Of a DNA stretch of 64,000 nucleotides, positions 42,994 to 52,178 are shown one piece after another. This DNA comes from Aestuariispira ectoiniformans. Lineage in GTDB: Bacteria; Pseudomonadota; Alphaproteobacteria; UBA8366; Aestuariispiraceae. Positions within the stretch are counted from its first letter, which is position 1. Every line of letters begins with the position of its first letter. The translations under genes and the position numbers were made by a program. Under the pieces are notes generated by a model that saw only the letters and a program-made list of their open reading frames with translations, did not search any database and was not told the origin of the DNA. The stretch spans positions 3,675,588-3,739,587 of the forward strand of contig NZ_CP062788.1 in the NCBI RefSeq assembly GCF_025136295.1, given 5' to 3'.

Positions 42994-44156
42994 ACAAACT
43001 CCCGATCCACAAAAGGCTTATCCAGCAAGGCACGATAATCGGTGATGCCAGTCAGCACGTCCACAAGCTTTTCGGCCGCACGCCCGTCACCATAGGGATT
43101 GATAACGTCACGGCAATCCAACGCCGAGGCCTTGTCCAAGGCCCGACCAATGCTTTCATCATCCCCGTGACAATCAATGACCGACGCCGCCTTTAACCGA
43201 CCATCCTGCCGCCGCCCGACATTCACGGTAGGCACCTTGAAACTGGGCGCTTCATAGAGACCGCTTGAGGAATTCCCGATCACCATCGCGGCCTGCCTCA
43301 TCACATTCAGATATAGGTCATGGCCCAGGTTCCGGCGAAAGACCGCCCGGCTGCGCGTTTGGGCAAAGGCCTCAAGACGTTCCGAGATTTCCACACCGCC
43401 CGCATCGGCATTACTGCCACTCAGGACCAGGGCAATATCCGGGTCCAAACCGGACAGGGCCTGACAGAGGCTTTCAACCTGATCCGCCACCGGTCGGGCG
43501 CTGAGGGTTTCAGGATGCAGTGAAACAAGATACAGCCGGTCCGATTGGGGCAACCCCAATTCGTTGAACACCGCCGCGCGTCCGGCAAACGTCATTTCCC
43601 GAATGGCATCCAGCCCAGGGCTACCAATAGTGAATACCCGCTCGTCCGCCTCCCCCATCTGTTTCAAACGCCTGGCTGCATCTTCATTACTTGGAAAATG
43701 CAGATGCGCCATTTTAGAAATTCCGTGACGCAGGGCATCGTCAATTGCACCCGTCGTCAGGTCCCCACCGCATAAATGCGCCAGCGGGATATTCAGCAAA
43801 CAGGCCGCCGTGGCCGTGGCAAAAATCTCATACCGGTCCCCCAACAGCAGCACCAAGTCCGGCTGCAGCCGGCTGAGCGCCTGCGCCATGCCCTGCAGGG
43901 CAACACCAGCACCCTGTGCCATATCAAGGGGACTCACTACCCGGTCTGACAGCGGCACATCCGCATCGATGCAAAATCCGTCCGCCAGAATGATATCCCG
44001 ACTTTCACCATAGGTTTTCGAATGATGGGAGCCCGTCACGACAAGCTGCAGGGTCAAACCCTCGCACTCCCGAATTCGGGCCATGGGAGATTTTAGCAGT
44101 CCATAGTCCGCCCGGCTGCCGGTTACGACGCAAATTTTACGGTTCTTTTTCGTCAA
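42990..44156 (-). CDS. Hydrolysing UDP-GlcNAc 2-epimerase (NeuC/LegG-type)
   Basis: A 388-residue GT-B-fold enzyme. It starts KICVVTGSRADYGLLKSPM, the family's GSRADYGLL signature, then LVVTGSHHS, LGDRYEIFA, HLCGGDLTTGAIDDALRHGISKMAHLHF, VIGNSSSGLYEAPSF and VNVGRRQDGR. It would convert a UDP-N-acetylhexosamine into free ManNAc or a 6-deoxy analogue, the substrate of the NeuB-type enzyme next in line. The frame is open to 44207, but a TATAAT lies directly upstream there. I therefore choose the TTG at 44156 with GGAAGGG 5 bases upstream. Confidence 0.9.
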   Translation of the reverse strand: MTKKNRKICVVTGSRADYGLLKSPMARIRECEGLTLQLVVTGSHHSKTYGESRDIILADGFCIDADVPLSDRVVSPLDMAQGAGVALQGMAQALSRLQPDLVLLLGDRYEIFATATAACLLNIPLAHLCGGDLTTGAIDDALRHGISKMAHLHFPSNEDAARRLKQMGEADERVFTIGSPGLDAIREMTFAGRAAVFNELGLPQSDRLYLVSLHPETLSARPVADQVESLCQALSGLDPDIALVLSGSNADAGGVEISERLEAFAQTRSRAVFRRNLGHDLYLNVMRQAAMVIGNSSSGLYEAPSFKVPTVNVGRRQDGRLKAASVIDCHGDDESIGRALDKASALDCRDVINPYGDGRAAEKLVDVLTGITDYRALLDKPFVDREFV

Positions 44157-44208
44157 GACGGCCCTTCCGGCATCAACCAACAGTTCCACAACGGCGGATC
44201 GGTGCAAA

Positions 44209-44236
44209 ATTATAGTCCATATAGGCAGTTAGACAA
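44209..44236 (-). promoter_or_regulatory. Promoter of the nonulosonic-acid operon
   Basis: On the minus strand a perfect -10 TATAAT (44209-44214) follows a -35-like TTGTCT (44231-44236) at 16 bases. It lies about 50 bases before the chosen epimerase start. Confidence 0.5.
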
Positions 44237-44647
44237 ATCCGCACCTCTTTGTGCAAGCCCTCTTCACCACGCCCCCACTGTCATCCATCCCACGACTTCC
44301 CGACTTACCAGCACCTCAAAATGAGAACATTATAAGAACTTATAAAGTAATTGGTGCCTCGTCTACAAATAATGCCTCGTTCTTTTAGCATCACTTTCCC
44401 GCCGGCAACCGATTGAAACCTAAATAGAAGCAAAAAAACTACTTAAAAAGCCCCGTAAAAAACCGCAGTTTTACTGGACTTCCCGTTGACGAGGCAGCTA
44501 TTCCCATGATATCCCATAAATACCCAGATATGTCATCACGGGGGTGGTCTATCCCAAATCAGACCCCAAAGACCAGACGACATAGCCGGGTTCGCGGGCA
44601 AAAAGCCCATGTTTTGATGCGAATGTCAGGGGAAGGACTGCAGCGGT
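44237..44647. other. Long intergenic region between the sialic-type operon and mraZ
   Basis: This divergent 411-base region is AT-richer than the genes around it. It contains a perfect 16-base palindrome TTATAAGAACTTATAA at 44330-44345, a TTGACG at 44486-44491 that could be a dcw -35 (no good -10), and two TTTGGG-type boxes on the minus strand at 44553-44570. No credible gene fits. It must hold the promoter and control of the whole dcw cluster. Confidence 0.5.
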
Positions 44648-45103
44648 ATGGCCTTATTCACAGGCACATACGAGAACAAGGTAGACGGCAAGGGACGTGT
44701 GTCTCTTCCGGCCGATTACCGTGACCTGCTGTCAGATGACGACAACCGCAGTTTCTATGTCTTCCCTTCGCCCAACAACAACTGCCTGGAGGCCTGCGAC
44801 AAGACCTTCATGCAGCGTGTCGCCGACAGTATCGAAGATCAGGCCGACATGTTCTCCGAAGAGGAAGAGGGGCTGAGCTTCATCATCTCCAGCGCGCGCC
44901 GTATCCAATATGACAGCACCGGACGTTTCGTCCTGCCGTCCGAATTCGCCCATCTGGCGGAAATCGACGGGCAGGCGCTGTTTGTCGGCATGGCGGCCCG
45001 CTTCCAGATCTGGAACCCGGCGGCCTATGCGGAACGCCTGCGCGAAAAACAAAACAAGGCCAAGGGCATGACCCTGCGCCTGAAAAAACCGGGAGCGGGC
45101 TGA
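44648..45103 (+). CDS. mraZ: Transcriptional regulator MraZ
   Basis: A 151-residue MraZ protein, first gene of the dcw cluster. Two AbrB-like SpoVT swapped-hairpin repeats are visible: [22 protein letters not shown] at the start and [23 protein letters not shown] in the middle. MraZ forms a ring that binds repeats in the dcw promoter and usually represses the cluster. Its stop overlaps the rsmH start (TGATGG arrangement). Confidence 0.93.
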   Translation: MALFTGTYENKVDGKGRVSLPADYRDLLSDDDNRSFYVFPSPNNNCLEACDKTFMQRVADSIEDQADMFSEEEEGLSFIISSARRIQYDSTGRFVLPSEFAHLAEIDGQALFVGMAARFQIWNPAAYAERLREKQNKAKGMTLRLKKPGAG

Positions 45104-46062
45104 TGGCTGAACAGATCCACTATCCGGTCATGCTGCGGGAGGTCCTCGAAACCCTCTCGCCTGCTGACAACGAAACCTACCTGGACGGCACCTTCGGCGC
45201 AGGCGGTTACAGCCGCGCCATTCTGGAGGCCGCCAACTGCAATCTCTACGCGATCGACCGCGATCCGGAAGCCGCCGAGCGGGCCAAGCCCCTCAGCACC
45301 GAATATTCCGGACGCTTTACCCTGCTGCGTGGATGCTTCGGCGACATGGCCGACTTATTGGCCGAAGCAGGGGTCGGACAGCTTGACGGCATCGTGCTTG
45401 ACCTCGGTGTCTCCTCCCCCCAGCTGGACGACCCCACACGCGGCTTTTCCTTTCGCGCGGACGGACCTTTGGACATGCGGATGGGCGATGAGGGCCAGTC
45501 CGCCGCCGACCTCGTCAACAATTGGGACCCGAAGGACCTCGCCAAAGTAATCCGCGATTTCGGTGAAGAACGCTTTGCCGGTCGGGTTGCGCGCGCCATC
45601 GTCAAGGCGCGCGAGGAACAGGAAATCACAACGACCCTGCAACTGGCGGAAATCGTGCGCGCCGTCGTGCCGAAATCCAAGGACGGCATCGACCCGGCAA
45701 CACGCACCTTCCAGGGCCTGCGCATCGCGGTCAATGACGAGCTGGGCGAATTGGACCGGGCGCTGGTGGCAGCCGAAAAGCTGCTGCGCCCCGGTGGGCG
45801 TCTGGTAGTGGTGTCCTTCCACAGTCTGGAAGACCGCCGCGTCAAACAATTCCTTAAAAAGCGCAGTGGCCGTGGCGGCGGCTCCTCCCGTCACCTGCCG
45901 CAAACGCTGCAGGAACAACAGGTCCCGTCCTTCTCCCTGATCACACGCAATGCCTTGAAGCCCAAGGACGACGAAATCCGTGAGAACCCACGCTCCCGCT
46001 CTTCCCGTCTGCGTGCGGCCACCCGCACCGATGCGGGTGTCTGGGCTTTGGAGGACTCATGA
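45103..46062 (+). CDS. rsmH: 16S rRNA (cytosine1402-N4)-methyltransferase RsmH
   Basis: A 319-residue methyltransferase (formerly MraW) that N4-methylates C1402 of 16S rRNA. The S-adenosylmethionine motif is [14 protein letters not shown]. Other signatures are [40 protein letters not shown] and [17 protein letters not shown]. The normal length and the position between mraZ and ftsL confirm the call. It overlaps ftsL by 4 bases. Confidence 0.95.
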   Translation: MAEQIHYPVMLREVLETLSPADNETYLDGTFGAGGYSRAILEAANCNLYAIDRDPEAAERAKPLSTEYSGRFTLLRGCFGDMADLLAEAGVGQLDGIVLDLGVSSPQLDDPTRGFSFRADGPLDMRMGDEGQSAADLVNNWDPKDLAKVIRDFGEERFAGRVARAIVKAREEQEITTTLQLAEIVRAVVPKSKDGIDPATRTFQGLRIAVNDELGELDRALVAAEKLLRPGGRLVVVSFHSLEDRRVKQFLKKRSGRGGGSSRHLPQTLQEQQVPSFSLITRNALKPKDDEIRENPRSRSSRLRAATRTDAGVWALEDS

Positions 46063-46439
46063 CGAAGTTCTTTGGCCTCATCATGTGGACCACGGCCGCG
46101 GCGATCACCGCCTACGCATTATTTTATGTCAGCTATCGCGTGGAAGGGATGGAAGACCAGTTGGCCCAGATCAACCACCAGATCCTGAAAGAACAGGAAA
46201 CCATCCATGTGCTGCAAGCCGAATGGAGTTACCTCAACAACCCGGACCGGCTGCAGAAACTGACCGATCAGTTGATGCCCGAAATGCAGCCGCTGAACGC
46301 CTCCCAATTCGTTTCATTGGATTCCATCCCCTTCCGTCCCGTTGAAGCGGGCGGAGATGGAACGGCCACGGCGGATTCCAAAGAACCCCGCCCAGACTAT
46401 TTCCGTGCTGCGGCCCATCGGCCGGGAGAAGAGCCATGA
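46059..46439 (+). CDS. ftsL: Cell division protein FtsL
   Basis: A 126-residue single-pass membrane protein. The N-terminal membrane helix is [20 protein letters not shown] (about residues 5-24), followed by a periplasmic leucine-zipper-like coil ([20 protein letters not shown]) and the segment [13 protein letters not shown] common to alphaproteobacterial FtsL. A disordered acidic tail ends it. It would form the FtsQLB complex at the division site. The overlaps with rsmH and ftsI are 4 bases each. Confidence 0.85.
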   Translation: MTKFFGLIMWTTAAAITAYALFYVSYRVEGMEDQLAQINHQILKEQETIHVLQAEWSYLNNPDRLQKLTDQLMPEMQPLNASQFVSLDSIPFRPVEAGGDGTATADSKEPRPDYFRAAAHRPGEEP

Positions 46440-48214
46440 CCAGGATCGAAGACAATAACACCCGTGTCGCTCTTTCCGCAGACGTCTCGCGCCTGTCCGG
46501 CCCGACCCGGCGTATGTCCGACAATGACAGCGCGCGTCCCCACAATCGCGACGGCCTGTTCCGTCAGGCGATAGAAACCGGACGCACCCGCCTGTTGATC
46601 ACCGGCACGATCCTGGCGCTTTCCTTTGCTACAATCGGTGTGCGGTTGGTTGACGTCACGGCACTGCGCATGCCGTCGGAAAGCCGGGACATTCACGCCG
46701 CCCGAACGGAACCGATCAAGACCAGCCGCTCCAACATCACGGATCGCAACGGCACCATCGTCGCGACAGAGCTGAGGACGGTCTCGCTGTCGGCCAATCC
46801 TAAACATATTCTCGATGCACAGGAAGCTGCGGTTAAGCTGGCATCCGTTCTGCCGGACCAGTCGGCCTCCGCGCTGGCCAAAAAGCTGTCCAGCGGCCGC
46901 CGTTTCGTATGGATTCAGCGCCAGCTAACGCCGCTGCAGCAGTGGGAAGTCAACGCGCTCGGCATTCCGGGACTGGAATTTCATGCCGAAGAATCCCGCG
47001 TTTACCCGCAAGGCCGCCTGCTGTCCCATATCCTTGGGTTCACGGATATCGACAACAACGGCATTTCCGGCATTGAGAAGGAATTCGACAAAAGCCTGCG
47101 CAACGGCGATGCCCCCCTGCGCCTGTCGATCGATACCCGCCTGCAATATCTGATGCGCCGCGAGTTGTCTTCCGCGATCAAGGAATTCAGCGCAATCGGC
47201 GGCACCGGTCTGATAATGGACGCCCGCAACGGTGAAATCCTGTCCATGGTTTCCCTGCCGGATTTCGACCCCAACCATCCGGGTGAGGCAAATTCGGAAG
47301 CGTTGTTCAACCGGTCCACGCTTGGTATTTACGAGTTGGGCTCCACTTTCAAGATCTTCAATTCCGCCCTGGCTTTGGAGAGCGGAGTCGCCAAACTCGA
47401 TACTGAGTTCGACGCGTCAAAACCATTGCGCGTCGCACGCTTCACAATCAACGATTATCATGGCAAAAACCGCTGGCTTTCGCTGGCGGAGGTCTTTATC
47501 TACTCCTCCAACATCGGCTCTGCGCAGATGGTGAGTGAAGTCGGTCCGGTCGCGCAAAAGGCCTTCATGGACAAGCTTGGTTTCCTGTCGCAGGTTCCGG
47601 TGGAATTGCCCGAGACGGGAAGCCCCCTCTACCCCAAGGTCTGGCGACCGATCAACATGATGACGATTTCCTATGGTCATGGCATTGCCATCAGTCCCCT
47701 GCACCTGGCAGCGGGCGTTGCCGCCATGGTCAATGGTGGCGTGATGCATAGTCCTACCCTGATCGCCAGCGACGAACCGCGCAAGGGCCACCGCATCATC
47801 TCCAAACGCACCTCCAAGGCCGTGCGTAAGCTGATGCGCCTGAACAACATCGACGGGTCGGGCAAGAAATCCAATGCGGTGGGCTATCTGGTCGGTGGTA
47901 AGACCGGTACGGCGGAGAAGGTCAACGCCAATGGCGGCTACGCCCGTAAATCGCTGATTTCCTCCTATGTGGCAGCTTTCCCGATGAACGACCCGAAATA
48001 TATCGTCTATGTCGTGCTGGACGAACCGCATGGCACCAAGGCCACCTTCGGCTATGCCACCGGCGGCTGGGTCGCAGCCCCGGTCGTCAGCCGCGTGGTA
48101 AGCCAGATGGGCCCGATGCTCGGAATTGAACCGGTCGATGCCGAAGCGCCTGAGGTTCGTCAGGAACTTGCCATCGGATCGCCCAAAGGAGGGAAGACAT
48201 TGGCGTCTTTCTAA
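46436..48214 (+). CDS. ftsI: Septal peptidoglycan transpeptidase FtsI (PBP3)
   Basis: A 592-residue class B penicillin-binding protein, the septum-specific transpeptidase. A basic cytoplasmic tail is followed by a membrane anchor (ILALSFATIGVRLVDVTAL, about residues 60-78). The dimerisation/pedestal domain has RNGTIVATELRTVSL. The transpeptidase has SxxK in LGSTFKIFNS, SxN in IYSSNIGSAQ and KTG in VGGKTGTAEKV. A long N-terminal tail of about 55 residues before the anchor is somewhat longer than in E. coli. It is coupled to ftsL by 4 bases. Confidence 0.95.
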   Translation: MTRIEDNNTRVALSADVSRLSGPTRRMSDNDSARPHNRDGLFRQAIETGRTRLLITGTILALSFATIGVRLVDVTALRMPSESRDIHAARTEPIKTSRSNITDRNGTIVATELRTVSLSANPKHILDAQEAAVKLASVLPDQSASALAKKLSSGRRFVWIQRQLTPLQQWEVNALGIPGLEFHAEESRVYPQGRLLSHILGFTDIDNNGISGIEKEFDKSLRNGDAPLRLSIDTRLQYLMRRELSSAIKEFSAIGGTGLIMDARNGEILSMVSLPDFDPNHPGEANSEALFNRSTLGIYELGSTFKIFNSALALESGVAKLDTEFDASKPLRVARFTINDYHGKNRWLSLAEVFIYSSNIGSAQMVSEVGPVAQKAFMDKLGFLSQVPVELPETGSPLYPKVWRPINMMTISYGHGIAISPLHLAAGVAAMVNGGVMHSPTLIASDEPRKGHRIISKRTSKAVRKLMRLNNIDGSGKKSNAVGYLVGGKTGTAEKVNANGGYARKSLISSYVAAFPMNDPKYIVYVVLDEPHGTKATFGYATGGWVAAPVVSRVVSQMGPMLGIEPVDAEAPEVRQELAIGSPKGGKTLASF

Positions 48215-48217
48215 TCA

Positions 48218-49681
48218 ATGAACGGGAACGAGATGAGCGCTAAGGAAATTTTCAACAAGGTAAGCATCACCGGGCTGACGGCGGACAGTCGTCAGGTGAA
48301 GGCGGGCTACCTCTTTGCGGCCATTCCCGGCACGACGGTCGACGGTGCAAAATTTATCCCCGATGCGATCAAGGCAGGTGCGACGGCGATCCTCGCCAAT
48401 GCCGATGTTACTGCGGACGATCTGCCGGACGGCATCCATCTGATCACGGATTCCAATCCGCGTCGGCGGCTCGCCAAACAGGCCGCACAGTTTTATGCGC
48501 CTCAGCCCGGGACCGTCGTGGCGGTCACCGGCACCAATGGTAAGACTTCTGTCGCGGACTTCACACGCCAGCTCTGGACCGCGCTCAAGACGCCCGCCGC
48601 CAGCATCGGTACGCTGGGCCTTGTCACCAATCTGGCAGATAACACCAAGATGAGCGGCCTGACCACGCCCGATCCCGTGGAACTGCACGCCACATTGGGT
48701 GAATTGAAAGACAATGGCATCGACAATATTGCCATGGAGGCCTCCAGCCACGGGCTGGACATGTATCGCCTGGACGGTGTTTCCTTCACCGCAGCCGCCT
48801 TCACCAACCTGTCGCGGGATCATCTGGACTATCACGGCGGCATGGAAGCCTATCGCGCAGCGAAACTGCGGCTGTTTGAGGAATTGCTGGCGACCGGCGG
48901 GACCGCCGTTGTCAACAGCGGTGCGGCCGAATTCGACCTGATTGCCAATATCGCCAACGAGCGCAAGCAGCGCGTTATCGCCTATGGCCTGGCCAACGGC
49001 CAGATCCGTTGCATCAAGGCGGATACCCGCCCTAGCGGCTTCCACCTGGAACTGGATGTGATGGGCGAACGTTTTGATGTGGATTTCCCCCTCCCCGGCC
49101 GTTTCCAGATTGAAAATGCCCTTTGCGCCCTGGGCCTTGTCATGGCCTGCGGCGCGGAGGCAGCCCAGGTTGTTCCGCACCTGAGCAATCTGCGCGGCGT
49201 GCGCGGCCGGATGGAACGCGTGGCCGTTCTGCCCAATGGCGCTGCGGTCTATGTGGATTTCGCCCATACCCCGGATGCACTGGAAACCGTCCTCAAGTCG
49301 GTCCGCCCGCATGTTCAGAATAAACTGCATGTGGTTTTCGGCTGTGGCGGTGATCGCGATCCCGGCAAACGCCCGATGATGGGCAGGACATGCCATGACT
49401 TTGCCGATGTGCAGATCGTAACCGACGACAACCCGCGCAGCGAAGACCCTGCCCATATCCGTGCCGCCACTATGGAGGGCTGCCCCGGTGGCATCGAGGT
49501 TGCCAGCCGACGCGAGGCAATTCGGACCGGCCTGAAGGGCCTGCAGGCAGGCGACGTCCTCGTCGTTGCGGGCAAGGGCCATGAACAGGGTCAGATCGTA
49601 GGCGAAAAGGTTCTGCCCTTCGACGATGCAAGTGTCGTTCGCGAGGAAGTCAAAGCATTGGGATTGGAAGACGGCCAATGA
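48218..49681 (+). CDS. murE: UDP-MurNAc-tripeptide synthetase MurE
   Basis: A 487-residue Mur ligase that adds the third amino acid (meso-diaminopimelate in Gram-negatives). The N-terminal domain starts ITGLTADSRQVKAGYLFAAI. The ATP motif is VTGTNGKTSVADF (about residue 106). The central domain has EASSHGLDMYRLDG and NLSRDHLDYHGGMEAYR, and the C-terminal domain VVFGCGGDRDPGKRPMMG and the DNPRSEDP motif characteristic of MurE for meso-diaminopimelate. The ATG at 48233 is an alternative start. It overlaps murF by 4 bases. Confidence 0.95.
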   Translation: MNGNEMSAKEIFNKVSITGLTADSRQVKAGYLFAAIPGTTVDGAKFIPDAIKAGATAILANADVTADDLPDGIHLITDSNPRRRLAKQAAQFYAPQPGTVVAVTGTNGKTSVADFTRQLWTALKTPAASIGTLGLVTNLADNTKMSGLTTPDPVELHATLGELKDNGIDNIAMEASSHGLDMYRLDGVSFTAAAFTNLSRDHLDYHGGMEAYRAAKLRLFEELLATGGTAVVNSGAAEFDLIANIANERKQRVIAYGLANGQIRCIKADTRPSGFHLELDVMGERFDVDFPLPGRFQIENALCALGLVMACGAEAAQVVPHLSNLRGVRGRMERVAVLPNGAAVYVDFAHTPDALETVLKSVRPHVQNKLHVVFGCGGDRDPGKRPMMGRTCHDFADVQIVTDDNPRSEDPAHIRAATMEGCPGGIEVASRREAIRTGLKGLQAGDVLVVAGKGHEQGQIVGEKVLPFDDASVVREEVKALGLEDGQ

Positions 49682-51099
49682 CCGTGATTTGGGACCATAA
49701 GGCAGCGGAAAAGGCGACCGGCGGAAAAGCCTCCGGCCCCTGGGAGGCGACGGGTGTCAGCATCGACACCCGGACAATCACCCCGGGAGACCTGTTTGTT
49801 GCCCTGAAAGGCCCCAATCATGACGGCCATGCCTACCTTGAAACGGCCCGCGACAAAGGCGCGGCGGCGGCAATCATCTCCGACAGCGATAAAGCTCCGG
49901 AAGGCCTGCCAGTCCTGACTGTCACCAACACAATGGGCGCGATGATCGACCTCGCCGCCGCCGCCCGCACCCGCATGTCGGGCAAGGTGATTGCAATCAC
50001 CGGCAGCGTCGGCAAGACCGGCACGAAAGAAGGGCTCGCCCTTGCCTTCGCCGCCCTGGGCAAGACCCATGCGACGTTGGGCAACCTGAACAATGAGATC
50101 GGCCTGCCGCTAACGATGGATCGCATCCCGGCGGATACGGATTATTCCGTCCTGGAAATGGGCATGAACCATCCCGGCGAGATTCAGCCGCTGAGCGACC
50201 TCGCCCGTCCGGACGTCGCCATCATCACGACCGTGCAGCCGGTTCATCTGGAATTCTTCGAAGGTATCCAAGGGATCGCCGACGCAAAGGCAGAGATCTT
50301 TTCCGGCCTGAACAAGGGTGGCTATGCGATCCTGCCACGGGACCATCCGCTGTTTCATCACATGCGCGAGCGCGCGCTTGAGGCAGGCGTTGCCGAAGAC
50401 CGGATTATCGGCTTTGGCACCCATCCGGATGCCCATGTCCGCCTGCTGAAATGCGACGCCATTCCAACCGGCAGCCGGGCAACGGCAGTCATGGACGGTG
50501 AAACCCGCGTTTATGAAATTGGCATGCCGGGCGAGCATTGGGCCATAAACAGCCTTGCAATCCTGGCGGCGGTCCGTTACCTCGGCGGCGATCTGGACAA
50601 GGCTGTTGAGGCCTTGAAGGATTGGCGTCCCGGCAAGGGACGCGGATGTCGGCATCAGATCAGCCTGCCACAAGGTGGCAGCTTCACCCTTATCGACGAA
50701 AGCTATAACGCCAGCCCGCCCGCGATGCGCGCGGCCTTCGACGTTCTGGCCCATGTCAAACCGCACCCCGGCGGCCGCCGCGTCGCCATCCTGGGTGACA
50801 TGCTGGAATTGGGCGACAGCGCCCCGTCCCTGCATGCCGCCCTTGCATCGTCAATAGAGGAAAACAGTATAGATATGGTCTTCACCGCCGGACCCAATAT
50901 GGCCCATCTGAACAAGGTCCTGGAACGAGGCCGCAAGGCCAATCACGCGGCAGACAGCGCGGCCTTGATCGGCCCTGTCGTCAGTTATATCGGCGCGGGC
51001 GATGTCGTCCTGGTGAAGGGGTCTCTCGGCATGCGTATGGCGGCAATCGTCAACGCCCTGAACGCCCTGGACAAAAAAGGCGCGCGCGATGCTGTATAA
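49678..51099 (+). CDS. murF: UDP-MurNAc-pentapeptide synthetase MurF
   Basis: A 473-residue Mur ligase that adds D-Ala-D-Ala. The N-terminal domain has [20 protein letters not shown]. The ATP loop is [18 protein letters not shown], and the conserved [12 protein letters not shown] follows. The centre has [12 protein letters not shown] and [11 protein letters not shown], and the C-terminus [17 protein letters not shown]. The ATGA overlap with murE and the 11-base overlap with mraY show tight packing. Confidence 0.95.
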   Translation: MTVIWDHKAAEKATGGKASGPWEATGVSIDTRTITPGDLFVALKGPNHDGHAYLETARDKGAAAAIISDSDKAPEGLPVLTVTNTMGAMIDLAAAARTRMSGKVIAITGSVGKTGTKEGLALAFAALGKTHATLGNLNNEIGLPLTMDRIPADTDYSVLEMGMNHPGEIQPLSDLARPDVAIITTVQPVHLEFFEGIQGIADAKAEIFSGLNKGGYAILPRDHPLFHHMRERALEAGVAEDRIIGFGTHPDAHVRLLKCDAIPTGSRATAVMDGETRVYEIGMPGEHWAINSLAILAAVRYLGGDLDKAVEALKDWRPGKGRGCRHQISLPQGGSFTLIDESYNASPPAMRAAFDVLAHVKPHPGGRRVAILGDMLELGDSAPSLHAALASSIEENSIDMVFTAGPNMAHLNKVLERGRKANHAADSAALIGPVVSYIGAGDVVLVKGSLGMRMAAIVNALNALDKKGARDAV

Positions 51100-52174
51100 C
51101 CTGCTGACGCCCTATGTCGACTCTCTGAGCTTCCTGAACCTGTTCCGTTACCTGACCTTCCGCACCGGCGGCGCAATGATGACGGCATTGGTCATCAGCT
51201 TTATCCTCGGCCCGTGGATCATCAACTGGCTGAAGGCAAAGCAATGCGGTGCCTCCAACGTGCGCGAGGACACGCCTGAAGGCCATCTGGTCAAGGCGGG
51301 CACGCCGACCATGGGCGGCTTCCTGATCCTGCTGGCGATTTCCATCAGCACGGTTCTGTGGTCCGACCTGCGCAACGGTTATGTCTGGGTGGTTCTGCTG
51401 GTCACCATGGGTTTCGGTGCGATCGGATTCCTTGATGACTACCTGAAACTCACCAAGAAGAATTCCAAGGGCCTGCCGGGCAAACTGAAACTGTTGGGGC
51501 AAATCCTGATCGGCGGCTCCGCGGCGATCTGGTACGCCCATATCACGCCCGATCCGCTGGCCACCAGCCTGGCCGTTCCCTTCTTCAAGGATACCCTGGT
51601 CAACCTGACCTGGTTCTTCGTACCTTTTGCCATCTTCGTCATGGTCGGAGCCTCCAATGCGGTCAACCTGACCGATGGCCTGGACGGACTTGCCATCGTG
51701 CCTGTCATGATCGCGGCGGGCAGCTTTGGCTTCATCGCCTATCTGGTCGGTAACGCCATCTATGCGGAATACCTGCAGATCCATCACGTGGCAGGCAGCG
51801 GCGAACTGGCGGTTTTCTGTGGCGCACTGGTCGGCGCAGCCCTCGGCTTCCTCTGGTTCAATGCACCGCCTGCCATGATCTTCATGGGTGATACCGGCTC
51901 GCTTTCCATGGGCGGCGCACTGGGCGCGATCAGCGTGATCACCAAACATGAAATCGTACTCGCCATTATCGGCGGTCTCTTTGTGCTGGAAACCGTCTCG
52001 GTCATCGTACAGGTTGTCTCCTTCAAGACCACCGGCCGCCGGGTTTTTGCCATGGCGCCGCTGCATCACCATTTCGAAAAGAAAGGGTGGAAGGAACCCA
52101 CTATCGTGATCCGCTTCTGGATCATCGCCATGATCCTTGCCCTCGTGGGCCTTGCCACGTTGAAGTTGAGGTAA
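51089..52174 (+). CDS. mraY: Phospho-MurNAc-pentapeptide transferase MraY
   Basis: A 361-residue polytopic enzyme that makes lipid I by transferring phospho-MurNAc-pentapeptide to undecaprenyl phosphate. About ten membrane segments are visible. Motifs are [30 protein letters not shown] (catalytic Asp pair), [30 protein letters not shown] and [14 protein letters not shown]. The start lies 11 bases before the murF stop. It is a classic target class of nucleoside antibiotics. Confidence 0.96.
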   Translation: MLYNLLTPYVDSLSFLNLFRYLTFRTGGAMMTALVISFILGPWIINWLKAKQCGASNVREDTPEGHLVKAGTPTMGGFLILLAISISTVLWSDLRNGYVWVVLLVTMGFGAIGFLDDYLKLTKKNSKGLPGKLKLLGQILIGGSAAIWYAHITPDPLATSLAVPFFKDTLVNLTWFFVPFAIFVMVGASNAVNLTDGLDGLAIVPVMIAAGSFGFIAYLVGNAIYAEYLQIHHVAGSGELAVFCGALVGAALGFLWFNAPPAMIFMGDTGSLSMGGALGAISVITKHEIVLAIIGGLFVLETVSVIVQVVSFKTTGRRVFAMAPLHHHFEKKGWKEPTIVIRFWIIAMILALVGLATLKLR

Positions 52175-52178
52175 CGTC

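Noticed and set aside
44553-44570. Two TTTGGG direct repeats on the minus strand as MraZ boxes
   Set aside because: MraZ sites are usually TGGG repeats with a 10-base period and three or more copies; here there are two with a 12-base period.
44506-44724. 72-codon open frame upstream of and overlapping mraZ
   Set aside because: It overlaps the mraZ start in another frame, is rich in Arg and Ser without a motif, and lies in the presumed dcw leader.
48215-49678. 487-codon open frame opposite murE
   Set aside because: It exactly mirrors the murE gene and shows no protein-like motif; the same applies to the long antisense frame at 52122-53564 opposite murD.
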